A stretch of 9,072 nucleotides of DNA from an uncultured Catenibacterium sp. Its GTDB lineage: Bacteria; Bacillota_I; Bacilli_A; Erysipelotrichales; Coprobacillaceae. Where the stretch lies: the NCBI RefSeq assembly GCF_900764565.1, contig NZ_CAAFOM010000050.1, positions 1-9,072 of the forward strand, written 5' to 3'. Below, piece by piece: positions 1 to 6,128 of the stretch (positions are counted from its first letter, which is position 1; every line of letters starts with the position of its first letter). The notes beneath the pieces were generated by a model. It saw only the letters and a list, made by a program, of their open reading frames with translations, did not search any database and was not told the origin of the DNA. The position numbers were made by a program, and so were the translations under genes.

Positions 1-26
1 AGTTCAGACGTGTGCTCTTCCGATCT
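1..26. other. Illumina TruSeq adapter remnant (sequencing artefact)
   Basis: The first 26 bases are the exact reverse complement of the first 26 bases of the standard TruSeq adapter, which begins AGATCGGAAGAGCACACGTC. The final bases GCTCTTCCGATCT are its hallmark. This is untrimmed library adapter, not genome. Native sequence starts at about base 27, and the join marks a contig end, so whatever lies upstream of the first gene is missing from the assembly. Confidence 0.97.
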
Positions 27-44
27 GATTAAGGTGAATTAATA

Positions 45-266
45 ATGCTTAGGGAAACAGAAATTACTTTCATGCAGACTAGGTTAATCCGACTTGCTTC
101 AGAAGAGTGGCATTTACCTGTTGAACAGGTTATTCACATATTTAAGGAATACGATGTTCTTGGATATATTGAAATAGGTTATGGAATATTTAGCTGTGAA
201 GGTGATGAAGTTGTTTTAGATGATATCACTGATTTCTTGAAAAGAAAGGGTGAGAAGATATGGTGA
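45..266 (+). CDS. DUF3791-like small protein, possible toxin-antitoxin-type operon member
   Basis: This 73-aa soluble protein has no signal peptide or membrane segment. The pattern of a hydrophobic helix, then IFKEYDVLGYIEIGYGIF, then EGDEVVLDDITDFLKRKG at the C-terminus resembles DUF3791 proteins, where a helical start is followed by a [FL]xxYGhhxYhhxxY-type core and a terminal D-hxxhhxxxG helix. That match is from memory, not from a profile search. The ATG at 45 is chosen because AAGGTG at 31-36 lies 8 nt upstream; M10 is a possible later start. The stop overlaps the next gene by 7 nt (ATGGTGA), so the two are translationally coupled. DUF3791 genes are often found beside DUF3990 genes, an ADP-ribosyltransferase-like family. 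None is in the window, but upstream DNA is lost at the adapter junction. The molecular function is unknown. Confidence 0.75.
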   Translation: MLRETEITFMQTRLIRLASEEWHLPVEQVIHIFKEYDVLGYIEIGYGIFSCEGDEVVLDDITDFLKRKGEKIW

Positions 267-484
267 AACTTTCAAAAGAAAGAATGGATTATACCATAGA
301 TCTTCTTATTGCGATGGTGGTAGAAGAACTTGCGGAAGAAACAGGTAAGGACAGAAAAGATATATTAATTAATTTCTTGTCTTCTAAAACGGGTAAATTC
401 CTCTATGATGAAACTACAAAACTTTGGTGGAGTGGACCTTCATACATAGCTGAAATGTATATGCAGGAAATAAATAAGTCATAA
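260..484 (+). CDS. Small conserved hypothetical, partner of the DUF3791-like gene
   Basis: This 74-aa protein has three parts: an N-terminal helix with KERMDYTIDLLIAMVVEELAEE (positions about 6-27), a middle segment KDILINFLSSKTGKFLYDE, and a Trp-rich end KLWWSGPSYIAEMYMQEI. I know the S-K-T-x-x-LYDExxKLWWxGPSYI arrangement only from uncharacterised small Firmicutes proteins that neighbour DUF3791/DUF3990 genes, so a role as antitoxin or partner is an inference. The start at 260 sits inside the end of the preceding gene and has AAAGGG at 245-250 as a ribosome site. Two operonic partners of nearly equal size with overlapping ends suggest a joint function or a complex. The gene ends 2 nt before a strong bidirectional terminator. 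No catalytic motif is visible. Confidence 0.75.
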   Translation: MVKLSKERMDYTIDLLIAMVVEELAEETGKDRKDILINFLSSKTGKFLYDETTKLWWSGPSYIAEMYMQEINKS

Positions 485-486
485 TG

Positions 487-512
487 AAAAGGAGATGTTG
501 TCATCTCCTTTT
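487..512. terminator. Bidirectional intrinsic terminator between convergent genes
   Basis: A perfect 11-bp inverted repeat, AAAAGGAGATG (487-497) and CATCTCCTTTT (502-512), encloses the loop TTGT. A-runs on one side and T-runs on the other give a U-tract in both directions. It serves the plus-strand small-gene operon ending at 484 and the minus-strand operon ending at 511, whose stop codon (511-513) overlaps the last bases of the stem. Confidence 0.9.
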
Positions 513-1380
513 AAAATTGCATTGGACTATATAAATTAATCTCAAGATGAGTAATAGGTTCTTCAAACTTAATATAGGCTGCATGAAGAGCTAGACGTGG
601 ATAATCAGAGCCCTCATTATAAAGAGGGTCACCTAGAATAGGATGACCAATAGAAGCCATATGAACACGAATCTGATGCTTTCTACCAGTCTCTAGACGA
701 CATCTTACAAGTGCATGATCATCTTTGTTTTCTAGACACTGGTAATAAGTCACAGCAGGAATACCCTTAGAATGAACACGCATCTTAGAAGGACTATGTC
801 TATCTTTACCTAAGTTCTGTTCAATCTTATATTCTTTACTTACTTTAATATTACCTTCTACATAAGCCAGATATTCTCTTTGTATCTCTTTAATAGACAA
901 TGCATGATCTAGATAAGCCTGTATTAAATGACACTTACAGAATACCACTAAACCACTTGTATCATTATCTAAACGATGAATATAACGAACAGGAATATCA
1001 TATCCCTGTGTTATATAATAAGCACTCACTCTATTAGATAAGCTATCTGTCTTATGAGGATCATCTGGATAAACTGCAATCCCAATAGGCTTATTCACTA
1101 CAAGGATCAGATCATCCTCATATACAATGTCTATATCCTGAAAGTCAGGTGCATATGTTTCATCATCATGTTCATACGCAAGAACATCTAATACATCATT
1201 TGTATGAAGTATAGGATTCATACTAAATACATGATTTACTTTATAGTCTTTATTCTGTTTTAATAAATGAATTGTTTTGCGTGATAAATGCAGATCTGCC
1301 CACAAATCAGATAAAGGACGGTTCTCATATTCTTCATCAATAGTGATAAGAACATGCTGTCCCTGTTTCTTTATTCTCAT
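511..1380 (-). CDS. RluA/RluD-family 23S rRNA pseudouridine synthase
   Basis: This 289-aa enzyme isomerises uridine to pseudouridine in RNA, probably 23S rRNA; the exact target site cannot be read from the sequence. A degenerate S4-like N-terminus (about 1-65, with LSDLWADLHLSRKTIHLLKQ) precedes the catalytic domain. Motif I is VVNKPIGIAVYP (94-105). Motif II is HRLDNDTSGLVVF (135-147), with D138 as the predicted catalytic nucleophile. Motif III is RLETGRKHQIRVHMASIGHP (228-247), followed by LGDPLY and RLALHA. Length is normal for the family. The ATG (1380-1378) overlaps the TGA of the upstream rlmA in an ATGA arrangement, and no Shine-Dalgarno is visible in the 20 nt before it, so translation probably depends on coupling to rlmA. 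Firmicutes carry several paralogues of this family (RluB/C/D-like, YlyB, YjbO, YhcT), so no symbol is assigned. Confidence 0.93.
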   Translation of the reverse strand: MRIKKQGQHVLITIDEEYENRPLSDLWADLHLSRKTIHLLKQNKDYKVNHVFSMNPILHTNDVLDVLAYEHDDETYAPDFQDIDIVYEDDLILVVNKPIGIAVYPDDPHKTDSLSNRVSAYYITQGYDIPVRYIHRLDNDTSGLVVFCKCHLIQAYLDHALSIKEIQREYLAYVEGNIKVSKEYKIEQNLGKDRHSPSKMRVHSKGIPAVTYYQCLENKDDHALVRCRLETGRKHQIRVHMASIGHPILGDPLYNEGSDYPRLALHAAYIKFEEPITHLEINLYSPMQF

Positions 1381-2180
1381 GGACGATATACAGTCACTTT
1401 AATATCAATAGTGACATCAAGTGCTTCTAATGTATCAAGAACATCACGCTTTTCTTTCTTGATATGATAATAATGTGGTGTCATCTTTAAAAGATTTAAT
1501 GCATCTTCACGATTCTTAATAGAAATAGTCTTCTTAAAATCATGACTCTCTAATACATTAAATGGAAGACGGATATACTTATCAGACTTAGTCTTTACTT
1601 CATCATAAATCAAATGTTTAATTTCAATCAAATGATCTCTATTGGCTGTTACATGGATAATATAACCATCCTCTTTAATACATCTTGCAAGTTCTTCCTG
1701 ATTGACTACAGTGAACATAGCAGTAATCACATCCATAGAATGATCAAGTACTGGAATATTCTTAGAATTACCTACAATCCAGTGAATAGACTTATCATAC
1801 TGTGTAGCCATTCTTACAGCTAGTTTAGAAATATCTAAACCACAATATGTATTCTCATCACCAAGAATCTGTTTCATACGATATGTATAATAACCTTCAC
1901 CACAACCTAGATCTAGGATATTTAAAGGACCTTCCTTCTTTTTGATTTCATTCACTACTTCAAAAAGAATAGGATCATAATAACCCTTATCAAGATAAGC
2001 TTTTCTCGCAATCAATGATTCCTTAGAATCACCTGGATTATTAGATGCCTTATCAGGATTTAAAAGTAGATTCATATACCCCTGACGGGCAATATCATAA
2101 CAATGGTTATTAATGCATTTACATGTTTTACCTTCAATTTCTAAAGGTTCATGACATTTAGGACATGCAAGTATACTCAT
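1377..2180 (-). CDS. rlmA: 23S rRNA (guanine-N1)-methyltransferase RlmA
   Basis: This 267-aa SAM-dependent enzyme methylates N1 of a guanine in hairpin 35 of 23S rRNA. Enterobacterial RlmA(I) acts on G745 and Gram-positive RlmA(II)/TlrB on G748, so G748 is more likely here. The N-terminal zinc finger has the expected ligands C6, C9, C22 and H26, followed by the family signature YDIARQGYMNLL (28-39) and PGDSKESLIARKAYLDKGYY (49-68). The SAM-binding motif I is ILDLGCGEGYYT (88-99), and LDISKLAV follows in the acidic-loop position. Length matches E. coli RlmA. The ATG is supported by GAGGT, 8 nt upstream on the minus strand (2193-2189). It is the first gene of a two-gene rRNA-modification operon. 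In Streptomyces, TlrB methylation contributes to tylosin resistance; by itself this housekeeping copy does not indicate resistance. Confidence 0.94.
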   Translation of the reverse strand: MSILACPKCHEPLEIEGKTCKCINNHCYDIARQGYMNLLLNPDKASNNPGDSKESLIARKAYLDKGYYDPILFEVVNEIKKKEGPLNILDLGCGEGYYTYRMKQILGDENTYCGLDISKLAVRMATQYDKSIHWIVGNSKNIPVLDHSMDVITAMFTVVNQEELARCIKEDGYIIHVTANRDHLIEIKHLIYDEVKTKSDKYIRLPFNVLESHDFKKTISIKNREDALNLLKMTPHYYHIKKEKRDVLDTLEALDVTIDIKVTVYRP

Positions 2181-2267
2181 TTTTATTTACCTCGTTTCTA
2201 TCGCTTATTCGCAATGATATAATAGCATACTTTAAATGAAAGATGTAAAATAATTAAAGGTGATAAC
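2181..2267. promoter_or_regulatory. Divergent promoter region between rlmA and the tetR-type gene
   Basis: This 87-bp gap separates two divergent genes. On the plus strand, TGATATAAT at 2215-2223 is a textbook extended -10 element (TGnTATAAT), 44 bp before the regulator ATG. A -35 is poor (TTTCTA, 2195-2200), as is common with extended -10 promoters. On the minus strand, TATTAT (2224-2219) or TATCAT (2219-2214) could serve rlmA, with TTTACA (2250-2245) or TTTCAT (2241-2236) upstream. The two -10 elements overlap, so simultaneous use is unlikely. A strong AAAGGTG ribosome site for the regulator is at 2256-2262. Confidence 0.6.
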
Positions 2268-2810
2268 ATGAATGTGAAAAAAGCTTTTTCTAACAGTCTA
2301 CTCTTACTTTTGAATAAGAAACCATTATCTAAGATTACAATAGGAGACTTATTAGAGGATACAGAACTCTCAAGACAGACATTCTATAATCATTTTCTAG
2401 ATAAGAATGACCTTATTGCATATGTCTATGATAGCGTGATTGTGAATGAATTTGATGAAGATATGTCCATTGACTTTAAACAATCATTGACTCAGACACT
2501 TAATAGCTTAAAGAAGTATGAAACATTTATTGAACAAGCTGCTACATTAGATGGGCAGAATTCATTAAAGGAACATATGCTTCATCATTGTATAGAATTT
2601 GATTTGAAATGGCATGAATACTGCATAGGTGAACCATTATCAAAAGAACTTAGATTTGCGACACTCTACCATACTAATGCCTCTCATAGTATGGTGCTTC
2701 AATGGATTATAGATGGTATGAAAGAACCTATTGATGAACTTGTAGACAACATCAATCATATGCGTTACTTAGGCTTAAAGGACTTATTAAAAGATCATTG
2801 TCCATATTGA
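2268..2810 (+). CDS. TetR/AcrR-family transcriptional regulator, DhaS-like
   Basis: This 180-aa DNA-binding regulator is of normal length for the compact TetR subgroup. The N-terminal TetR helix-turn-helix spans about residues 5-52. ITIGDLLEDTELSRQTFYNHF (23-43) includes the recognition helix, and DKNDLIAYVYD follows. The LSRQTFYNHFxDKxDL signature is typical of regulators annotated as DhaS-like (dihydroxyacetone kinase regulator type). The C-terminal helical domain (about 75-175) would bind the ligand and dimerise; no ligand can be inferred. An AAAGGTG ribosome site lies 5-7 nt before the ATG. It is followed after 96 bp by a co-directional aldo/keto reductase, and the gap contains dyads, so repression of the reductase (and perhaps readthrough control) is the simplest hypothesis. 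No dihydroxyacetone kinase gene is in the window. Confidence 0.9.
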   Translation: MNVKKAFSNSLLLLLNKKPLSKITIGDLLEDTELSRQTFYNHFLDKNDLIAYVYDSVIVNEFDEDMSIDFKQSLTQTLNSLKKYETFIEQAATLDGQNSLKEHMLHHCIEFDLKWHEYCIGEPLSKELRFATLYHTNASHSMVLQWIIDGMKEPIDELVDNINHMRYLGLKDLLKDHCPY

Positions 2811-2857
2811 TAAATAGAGCAATTTGTCTATTTATGGATAGAAGTACTTTTTTGTCC
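2810..2857 (+). promoter_or_regulatory. Two abutting dyads upstream of the aldo/keto reductase, candidate TetR operators
   Basis: A perfect 9-bp inverted repeat, ATAAATAGA (2810-2818) and TCTATTTAT (2827-2835), has an 8-nt centre. Directly beside it lies a 22-bp quasi-palindrome starting GGATAGAAGTA (2836) and ending TTTTTTGTCC (2857), with 7 of 11 positions pairing. The first arm could also act as a weak AT-rich terminator of the regulator gene, but no U-tract follows it directly. The second overlaps the best -35 candidate, as expected for a repressor site. Binding by the adjacent TetR protein is inferred. Confidence 0.45.
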
Positions 2858-2899
2858 TTGGATAATGATTCTTATATCAATTATGATAATGCCAGGAGG
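2852..2899 (+). promoter_or_regulatory. Putative promoter and ribosome site of the aldo/keto reductase
   Basis: TTGTCC (2852-2857) and TATCAA (2875-2880) are 17 bp apart. An alternative pair is TTGGAT (2858-2863) with TATGAT (2882-2887), but it would leave almost no leader. The ribosome site AGGAGG at 2894-2899 is consensus and lies 7 nt before the ATG. The -35 falls in the right arm of the quasi-palindrome, so repressor binding would block it. Confidence 0.4.
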
Positions 2900-2906
2900 A
2901 TAGACT

Positions 2907-3878
2907 ATGAAATATACACAAATTGGTTCATTAAAAGTATCTAAGGTATGTTTAGGATGTATGGGATTTGGAGATGCCTCTCAAGGTATGCATTCCTGGA
3001 CATTATCCTATGAAGAATCTAAAAAGATTATTTTCCATGCTTTAGAATCAGGCATTAACTTCTTTGATACAGCCATGAGCTATCAATCAGGGACGAGTGA
3101 AGAATATTTAGGATGTGCAATTAAAGAATATGGACATCGTGAAGATGTAGTGATTGCGACTAAATATACACCTAAGAGTGATGATTCTATTGATTCAAGA
3201 ACATATCTCACTGAATGTTTGAATAATAGTTTGAGAAGATTACAGACAGATTATATTGATCTCTACATTATGCATATGTGGGATTATCAAACACCTATTG
3301 AAGAAACATTAGAAATACTCAATGACTTCATTAAAGAAGGTAAGATCAAGGAAATAGGTATTTCCAACTGTTTTGCGTATCAATTGGCTATGGCCAATAC
3401 GATTGCGAAAGAAAGAGGATTACAGGGCTTTGTGAGTGTACAGGGCCACTATAATCTCATCTTTAGAGAAGAAGAAAGAGAAATGAAGCGTTATTGTGAT
3501 GAACAGAATATTGCGATGACACCTTATAGTGCACTTGCCTCAGGACGTCTTGCAAAACATCCAGGAGTTACATCACAAAGACTTCAACAAGATACATACG
3601 CATTAAGTAAATATGATGCATCAAGAGATTTAGATTTAAAAATCATTACACGTGTAGAAGAAATCGCATCTAAGCATCATGTTTCTATGAGTGAAGTGTC
3701 ATTATCCTGGTTGATGTCCAAAGTAGCCTCACCCGTTGTAGGGGCAACAAAACTTAAACATGTTGATACAGCTGTACTTGCGACAGAACTAGAATTAACT
3801 GAAAAAGAAAAACAATATCTAGAAGAACCATATCAGCCACATCCATTAGTAGGTGTTATGGCAACAAACCCTAAATAG
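2907..3878 (+). CDS. Aldo/keto reductase
   Basis: This 323-aa NAD(P)H-dependent oxidoreductase of the AKR superfamily reduces carbonyl substrates in the cytosol; the substrate is not predictable. The catalytic tetrad is visible as D54 and Y59 (FFDTAMSY), K86 (IATKY) and H123 (YIMH). The LRRLQTDYIDLYIMH stretch (109-123), GISNC (156-160 region) and the late VGATKLKHVD cofactor-loop segment (about 277-287) are in the expected order. Full length and the ending HPLVGV resemble the YajO/YhdN-like group. The start is fixed by AGGAGG, 7 nt upstream. It stands alone between a TetR-type gene and a terminator, so control by that regulator is likely. A role in detoxifying reactive carbonyls or in sugar metabolism is possible, but nothing in the sequence decides it. 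Confidence 0.93.
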   Translation: MKYTQIGSLKVSKVCLGCMGFGDASQGMHSWTLSYEESKKIIFHALESGINFFDTAMSYQSGTSEEYLGCAIKEYGHREDVVIATKYTPKSDDSIDSRTYLTECLNNSLRRLQTDYIDLYIMHMWDYQTPIEETLEILNDFIKEGKIKEIGISNCFAYQLAMANTIAKERGLQGFVSVQGHYNLIFREEEREMKRYCDEQNIAMTPYSALASGRLAKHPGVTSQRLQQDTYALSKYDASRDLDLKIITRVEEIASKHHVSMSEVSLSWLMSKVASPVVGATKLKHVDTAVLATELELTEKEKQYLEEPYQPHPLVGVMATNPK

Positions 3879-3901
3879 TCACATTATTTGTGACTATTTT
3901 T
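3873..3901 (+). terminator. Intrinsic terminator of the aldo/keto reductase gene
   Basis: An 11-bp inverted repeat, AAATAGTCACA (3873-3883) and TGTGACTATTT (3889-3899), encloses the loop TTATT and runs into a T tract up to 3901. The stop codon TAG (3876-3878) lies inside the left arm, so a terminating ribosome could interfere with hairpin formation. Confidence 0.85.
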
Positions 3902-3912
3902 GCGTTCTATAG

Positions 3913-3935
3913 TATAATAAATAAGATGAAGGAGG
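3913..3935 (+). promoter_or_regulatory. -10 element and ribosome site opening the four-gene operon
   Basis: A perfect TATAAT is at 3913-3918, and the consensus ribosome site AAGGAGG is at 3929-3935, 8 nt before the ATG at 3944. The -35 is weak: TTGTGA at 3888-3893 with a long 19-bp spacer, or TGACTA at 3891-3896 with 16 bp. Either would lie in the right arm of the preceding terminator. Confidence 0.5.
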
Positions 3936-3943
3936 ATGTACTT

Positions 3944-4213
3944 ATGGGACTATTTTCTAGAAAATCAAAGGTGGATTATGACCTTGTGTTTAGAGAACAA
4001 TATAAATCATTAAATCGTATTCATCAGCAGGCACGTGATGAATTAGACTACAAAGTAAAAGAATCATTAATGGAGGTTGTAGTAGAAAAATATCGTGAAC
4101 TACTAGAACTCATTGATAAAGGGGCTAAACAAGATCCTGAACATTTTGAAGCATTAAAGAAGAATGCAGAAGATGAATTACAGACTATTAAGAATATTAA
4201 TGAAGATGCATAG
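3944..4213 (+). CDS. Small helical protein of unknown function, first gene of operon
   Basis: I do not recognise this 89-aa protein. After a short basic start (MGLFSRKSK) it is almost entirely charged and helical: FREQYKSLNRIHQQARDELD, then VVVEKYRELLELIDKG, then EHFEALKKNAEDELQTIK. It is probably a coiled coil or helical bundle, with no membrane segment, cysteine or catalytic motif. An in-frame GTG at 3890 would add 18 residues, but it lies inside the upstream terminator and before the TATAAT. The ATG at 3944, with AAGGAGG 8 nt upstream, is clearly the start. Only 11 nt separate its stop from the methyltransferase ATG, and that gap carries the next ribosome site, so they are co-transcribed. 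A role linked to the RNA methyltransferase is possible but unsupported. Confidence 0.85.
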   Translation: MGLFSRKSKVDYDLVFREQYKSLNRIHQQARDELDYKVKESLMEVVVEKYRELLELIDKGAKQDPEHFEALKKNAEDELQTIKNINEDA

Positions 4214-4224
4214 AGGAGGAAGTT

Positions 4225-4956
4225 ATGAAGTTATATAAAAAAGGTGATGACTCCTCTTATACATTAGGTGTCTTTCCTACAATAGAATTATTAGAACATA
4301 AACCAGATATTGTGAAAAGAGTGGTTGTACACTCTTCAATAGAAGAAAACAGAGGATATCCTAAAATCAAGGAATTATGTGCGTTACATCATATTCCTAT
4401 TGATGTCCATGATGCGACAATTAATAAGCTTTCACCAAAGTCTAATTGTTATGCAATTGGGGTGTTTAAGACATTCTATGAACCTTTACAGAAGGGGAAT
4501 CATATTGTATTAGTGAATCCTATGGATATGGGTAATATGGGAACAATCATGCGTACAATGTTAGGATTTGGTTATCAGGACTTAGCTATTATTCGTCCAG
4601 CAGTCGATATCTTTAATCCTCATGTTGTTCGTTCTTCTATGGGTGCATTATTCTCTTTACGCATTCATTATTATGAAAGTATTGATGAATATCTTAAAGA
4701 GTTTGGTGATCATCAATGTTATCCATTTATGTTGAAGGGGGCTAAGAACATTCATCAGGTGAAACCTGTCACACCTCATTCACTGATCTTTGGAAATGAA
4801 TCGTCAGGACTCGATGATATTTATATGACATATGGACAAAGTGTCTTTATTCCTCATACAAATGCGATTGATTCACTTAACTTAGCACAGTCTGTAGGTA
4901 TTGGCTTATTCCACTTCTCACAGGAATCATTTAATAAACAGGAGGTTTTACGATGA
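4225..4956 (+). CDS. SpoU/TrmH-family RNA 2'-O-methyltransferase
   Basis: This 243-aa enzyme of the knotted SPOUT superfamily transfers a methyl group from SAM to a ribose 2'-OH in rRNA or tRNA; the target nucleotide is not evident. An N-terminal substrate-binding part (about 1-85) precedes the catalytic domain. Motif 1 is NPMDMGNMGTIMRT (98-111), containing N104-x-G-x-I-x-R110, with R110 as the catalytic arginine. Motif 2 is FGNESSGL (189-196) with E192. Motif 3 is IPHTNAIDSLNLAQSVGIGLF (209-229) with S217-L-N. All three motifs are intact. The ribosome site AGGAGG (4214-4219) directly follows the previous gene's TAG. The 3' end overlaps the lyase start as ATGA, implying translational coupling. 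It resembles the TrmH/RlmB branch more than the short TrmL branch, judging by length. Confidence 0.93.
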   Translation: MKLYKKGDDSSYTLGVFPTIELLEHKPDIVKRVVVHSSIEENRGYPKIKELCALHHIPIDVHDATINKLSPKSNCYAIGVFKTFYEPLQKGNHIVLVNPMDMGNMGTIMRTMLGFGYQDLAIIRPAVDIFNPHVVRSSMGALFSLRIHYYESIDEYLKEFGDHQCYPFMLKGAKNIHQVKPVTPHSLIFGNESSGLDDIYMTYGQSVFIPHTNAIDSLNLAQSVGIGLFHFSQESFNKQEVLR

Positions 4957-6128
4957 AATATGATTTTGATACAGTCTATGATAGACACCATACAAATTGC
5001 GCAAAATATGATGCAGGTCATACAGATGATCCTGATATGATTCCTATGTGGGTCGCAGATATGGATTTCAAGACATTACCAGACATTCCAGAAGCACTCT
5101 CTAAACGTGTATTAGATGGTATTTATGGTTATAGTACAATCCCAGAAGAATACTTAGAAAGTGTTGTAGGATGGATGAAACGTAGACATGATTTCCATGT
5201 TGAAAAAGATTGGATTGTGCCTACACCTGGTGTTGTCACTGCCTTCCATCTTGCGGTAGAAGCTTATACTAAAAAAGAGGAGAGTGTACTTGTTTTAACA
5301 CCAGTTTATTATCCATTCTATCGTGCTATTAAAAACAATGGCAGACGTATTGTAAGAATGCCTCTTGATTTAAAAGACAACCAATATACACTTGATTACA
5401 AAGCATTTGAAACTAAGATTATAGAAGAAAACGTCAAGATGATGATCTTCTGTAATCCACATAATCCAGTGGGTAAAGTATGGACTAAAGAAGAATTAAA
5501 AACAATTGGAGATATCTGTAAGAAACATAATGTGTTTGTAGTATCAGATGAAATCCATATGGACTTTGTCTATGCACCTCATAAGCATATCGCATTCTAT
5601 GAAGTTGATCCTGAATATAAGAACTTTTCAATTGTACTCACTGCAGCATCTAAGACATTCAACTTAGCCGCACTTCAGACTTCTGCAGCTATTATTGCGG
5701 ATGAGAAGCTAAGAAATCAGTTTAAGAAAGTGAAGACGAGTCATTCTATTTCTGATCCTACAATACTAGGATTTATTGCGACAACAGTCGCTTATACTAA
5801 GGGTGATGAATGGGTTGATCAGCTTCTAGATTATATTAAGGGTAATATGGATTATCTTGATCATTTCTTAAAGACTGAATGTCCTGGTATGTCTCTTATT
5901 GATCCACAAGGCTTATATCTTGCCTGGGTGGATATGAGAACACTTGGTATGAGTAATGAAGAACAGGAAGACTTCATGCTGCATAAAGCACATCTTTGGT
6001 TAGATGAAGGTTATGTGTTTGGTGAAGAAGGATCAGGTTTTGAAAGATTTAACCTTGCATGTCCTAGAAGTACTGTAGAGAAAGCATGTTTACAATTAAA
6101 GAAGGCACTAGATGAAAGATCTGCATAG
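4953..6128 (+). CDS. PatB/MalY-type PLP-dependent C-S lyase (cystathionine beta-lyase / aminotransferase)
   Basis: This 391-aa cytosolic fold-type I PLP enzyme belongs to the MalY/PatB branch. These enzymes cleave the C-S bond of cystathionine or cysteine conjugates to give pyruvate, ammonia and a thiol, and some have aminotransferase activity. The family start FDTVYDRHHTNCAKYD and IPMWVADMDF (30-39) is present. FCNPHNPVGKVW (166-177) with the N and P of the aminotransferase core, SDEIHMDF (198-205) with PLP-contacting D199, and ASKTFNLAALQTS (232-244) with Schiff-base lysine K234 follow in order. FNLACPRS (366-373) contains R372, expected to bind the substrate carboxylate. Length is normal. 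The ATG lies 7 nt after AGGAGG (4940-4945) and overlaps the methyltransferase stop. Methionine/cysteine metabolism or thiol release is the likely role. No maltose-system genes are nearby, so a MalY regulatory role is not suggested. Confidence 0.93.
   Translation: MKYDFDTVYDRHHTNCAKYDAGHTDDPDMIPMWVADMDFKTLPDIPEALSKRVLDGIYGYSTIPEEYLESVVGWMKRRHDFHVEKDWIVPTPGVVTAFHLAVEAYTKKEESVLVLTPVYYPFYRAIKNNGRRIVRMPLDLKDNQYTLDYKAFETKIIEENVKMMIFCNPHNPVGKVWTKEELKTIGDICKKHNVFVVSDEIHMDFVYAPHKHIAFYEVDPEYKNFSIVLTAASKTFNLAALQTSAAIIADEKLRNQFKKVKTSHSISDPTILGFIATTVAYTKGDEWVDQLLDYIKGNMDYLDHFLKTECPGMSLIDPQGLYLAWVDMRTLGMSNEEQEDFMLHKAHLWLDEGYVFGEEGSGFERFNLACPRSTVEKACLQLKKALDERSA

Noticed and set aside
1614..1823. Plus-strand 69-codon open frame inside rlmA
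   Set aside because: It is antisense to the conserved coding sequence of rlmA, with no ribosome site and no recognisable protein features.
1377..2180. rlmA as a macrolide (tylosin) resistance gene of the tlrB type
   Set aside because: RlmA(II) is a widespread housekeeping enzyme in Gram-positives. Tylosin resistance needs a second methylation (TlrD), and nothing else in the window points to resistance.
3890..3943. 18-residue N-terminal extension of the small helical protein from a GTG at 3890
   Set aside because: It lies inside the terminator of the preceding gene and upstream of TATAAT (3913-3918). A consensus AAGGAGG 8 nt before the ATG at 3944 fixes the start there.
4953..6128. MalY-like regulator of maltose metabolism
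   Set aside because: No maltose transport or MalT-type genes are present; the operon context and family favour a general C-S lyase.
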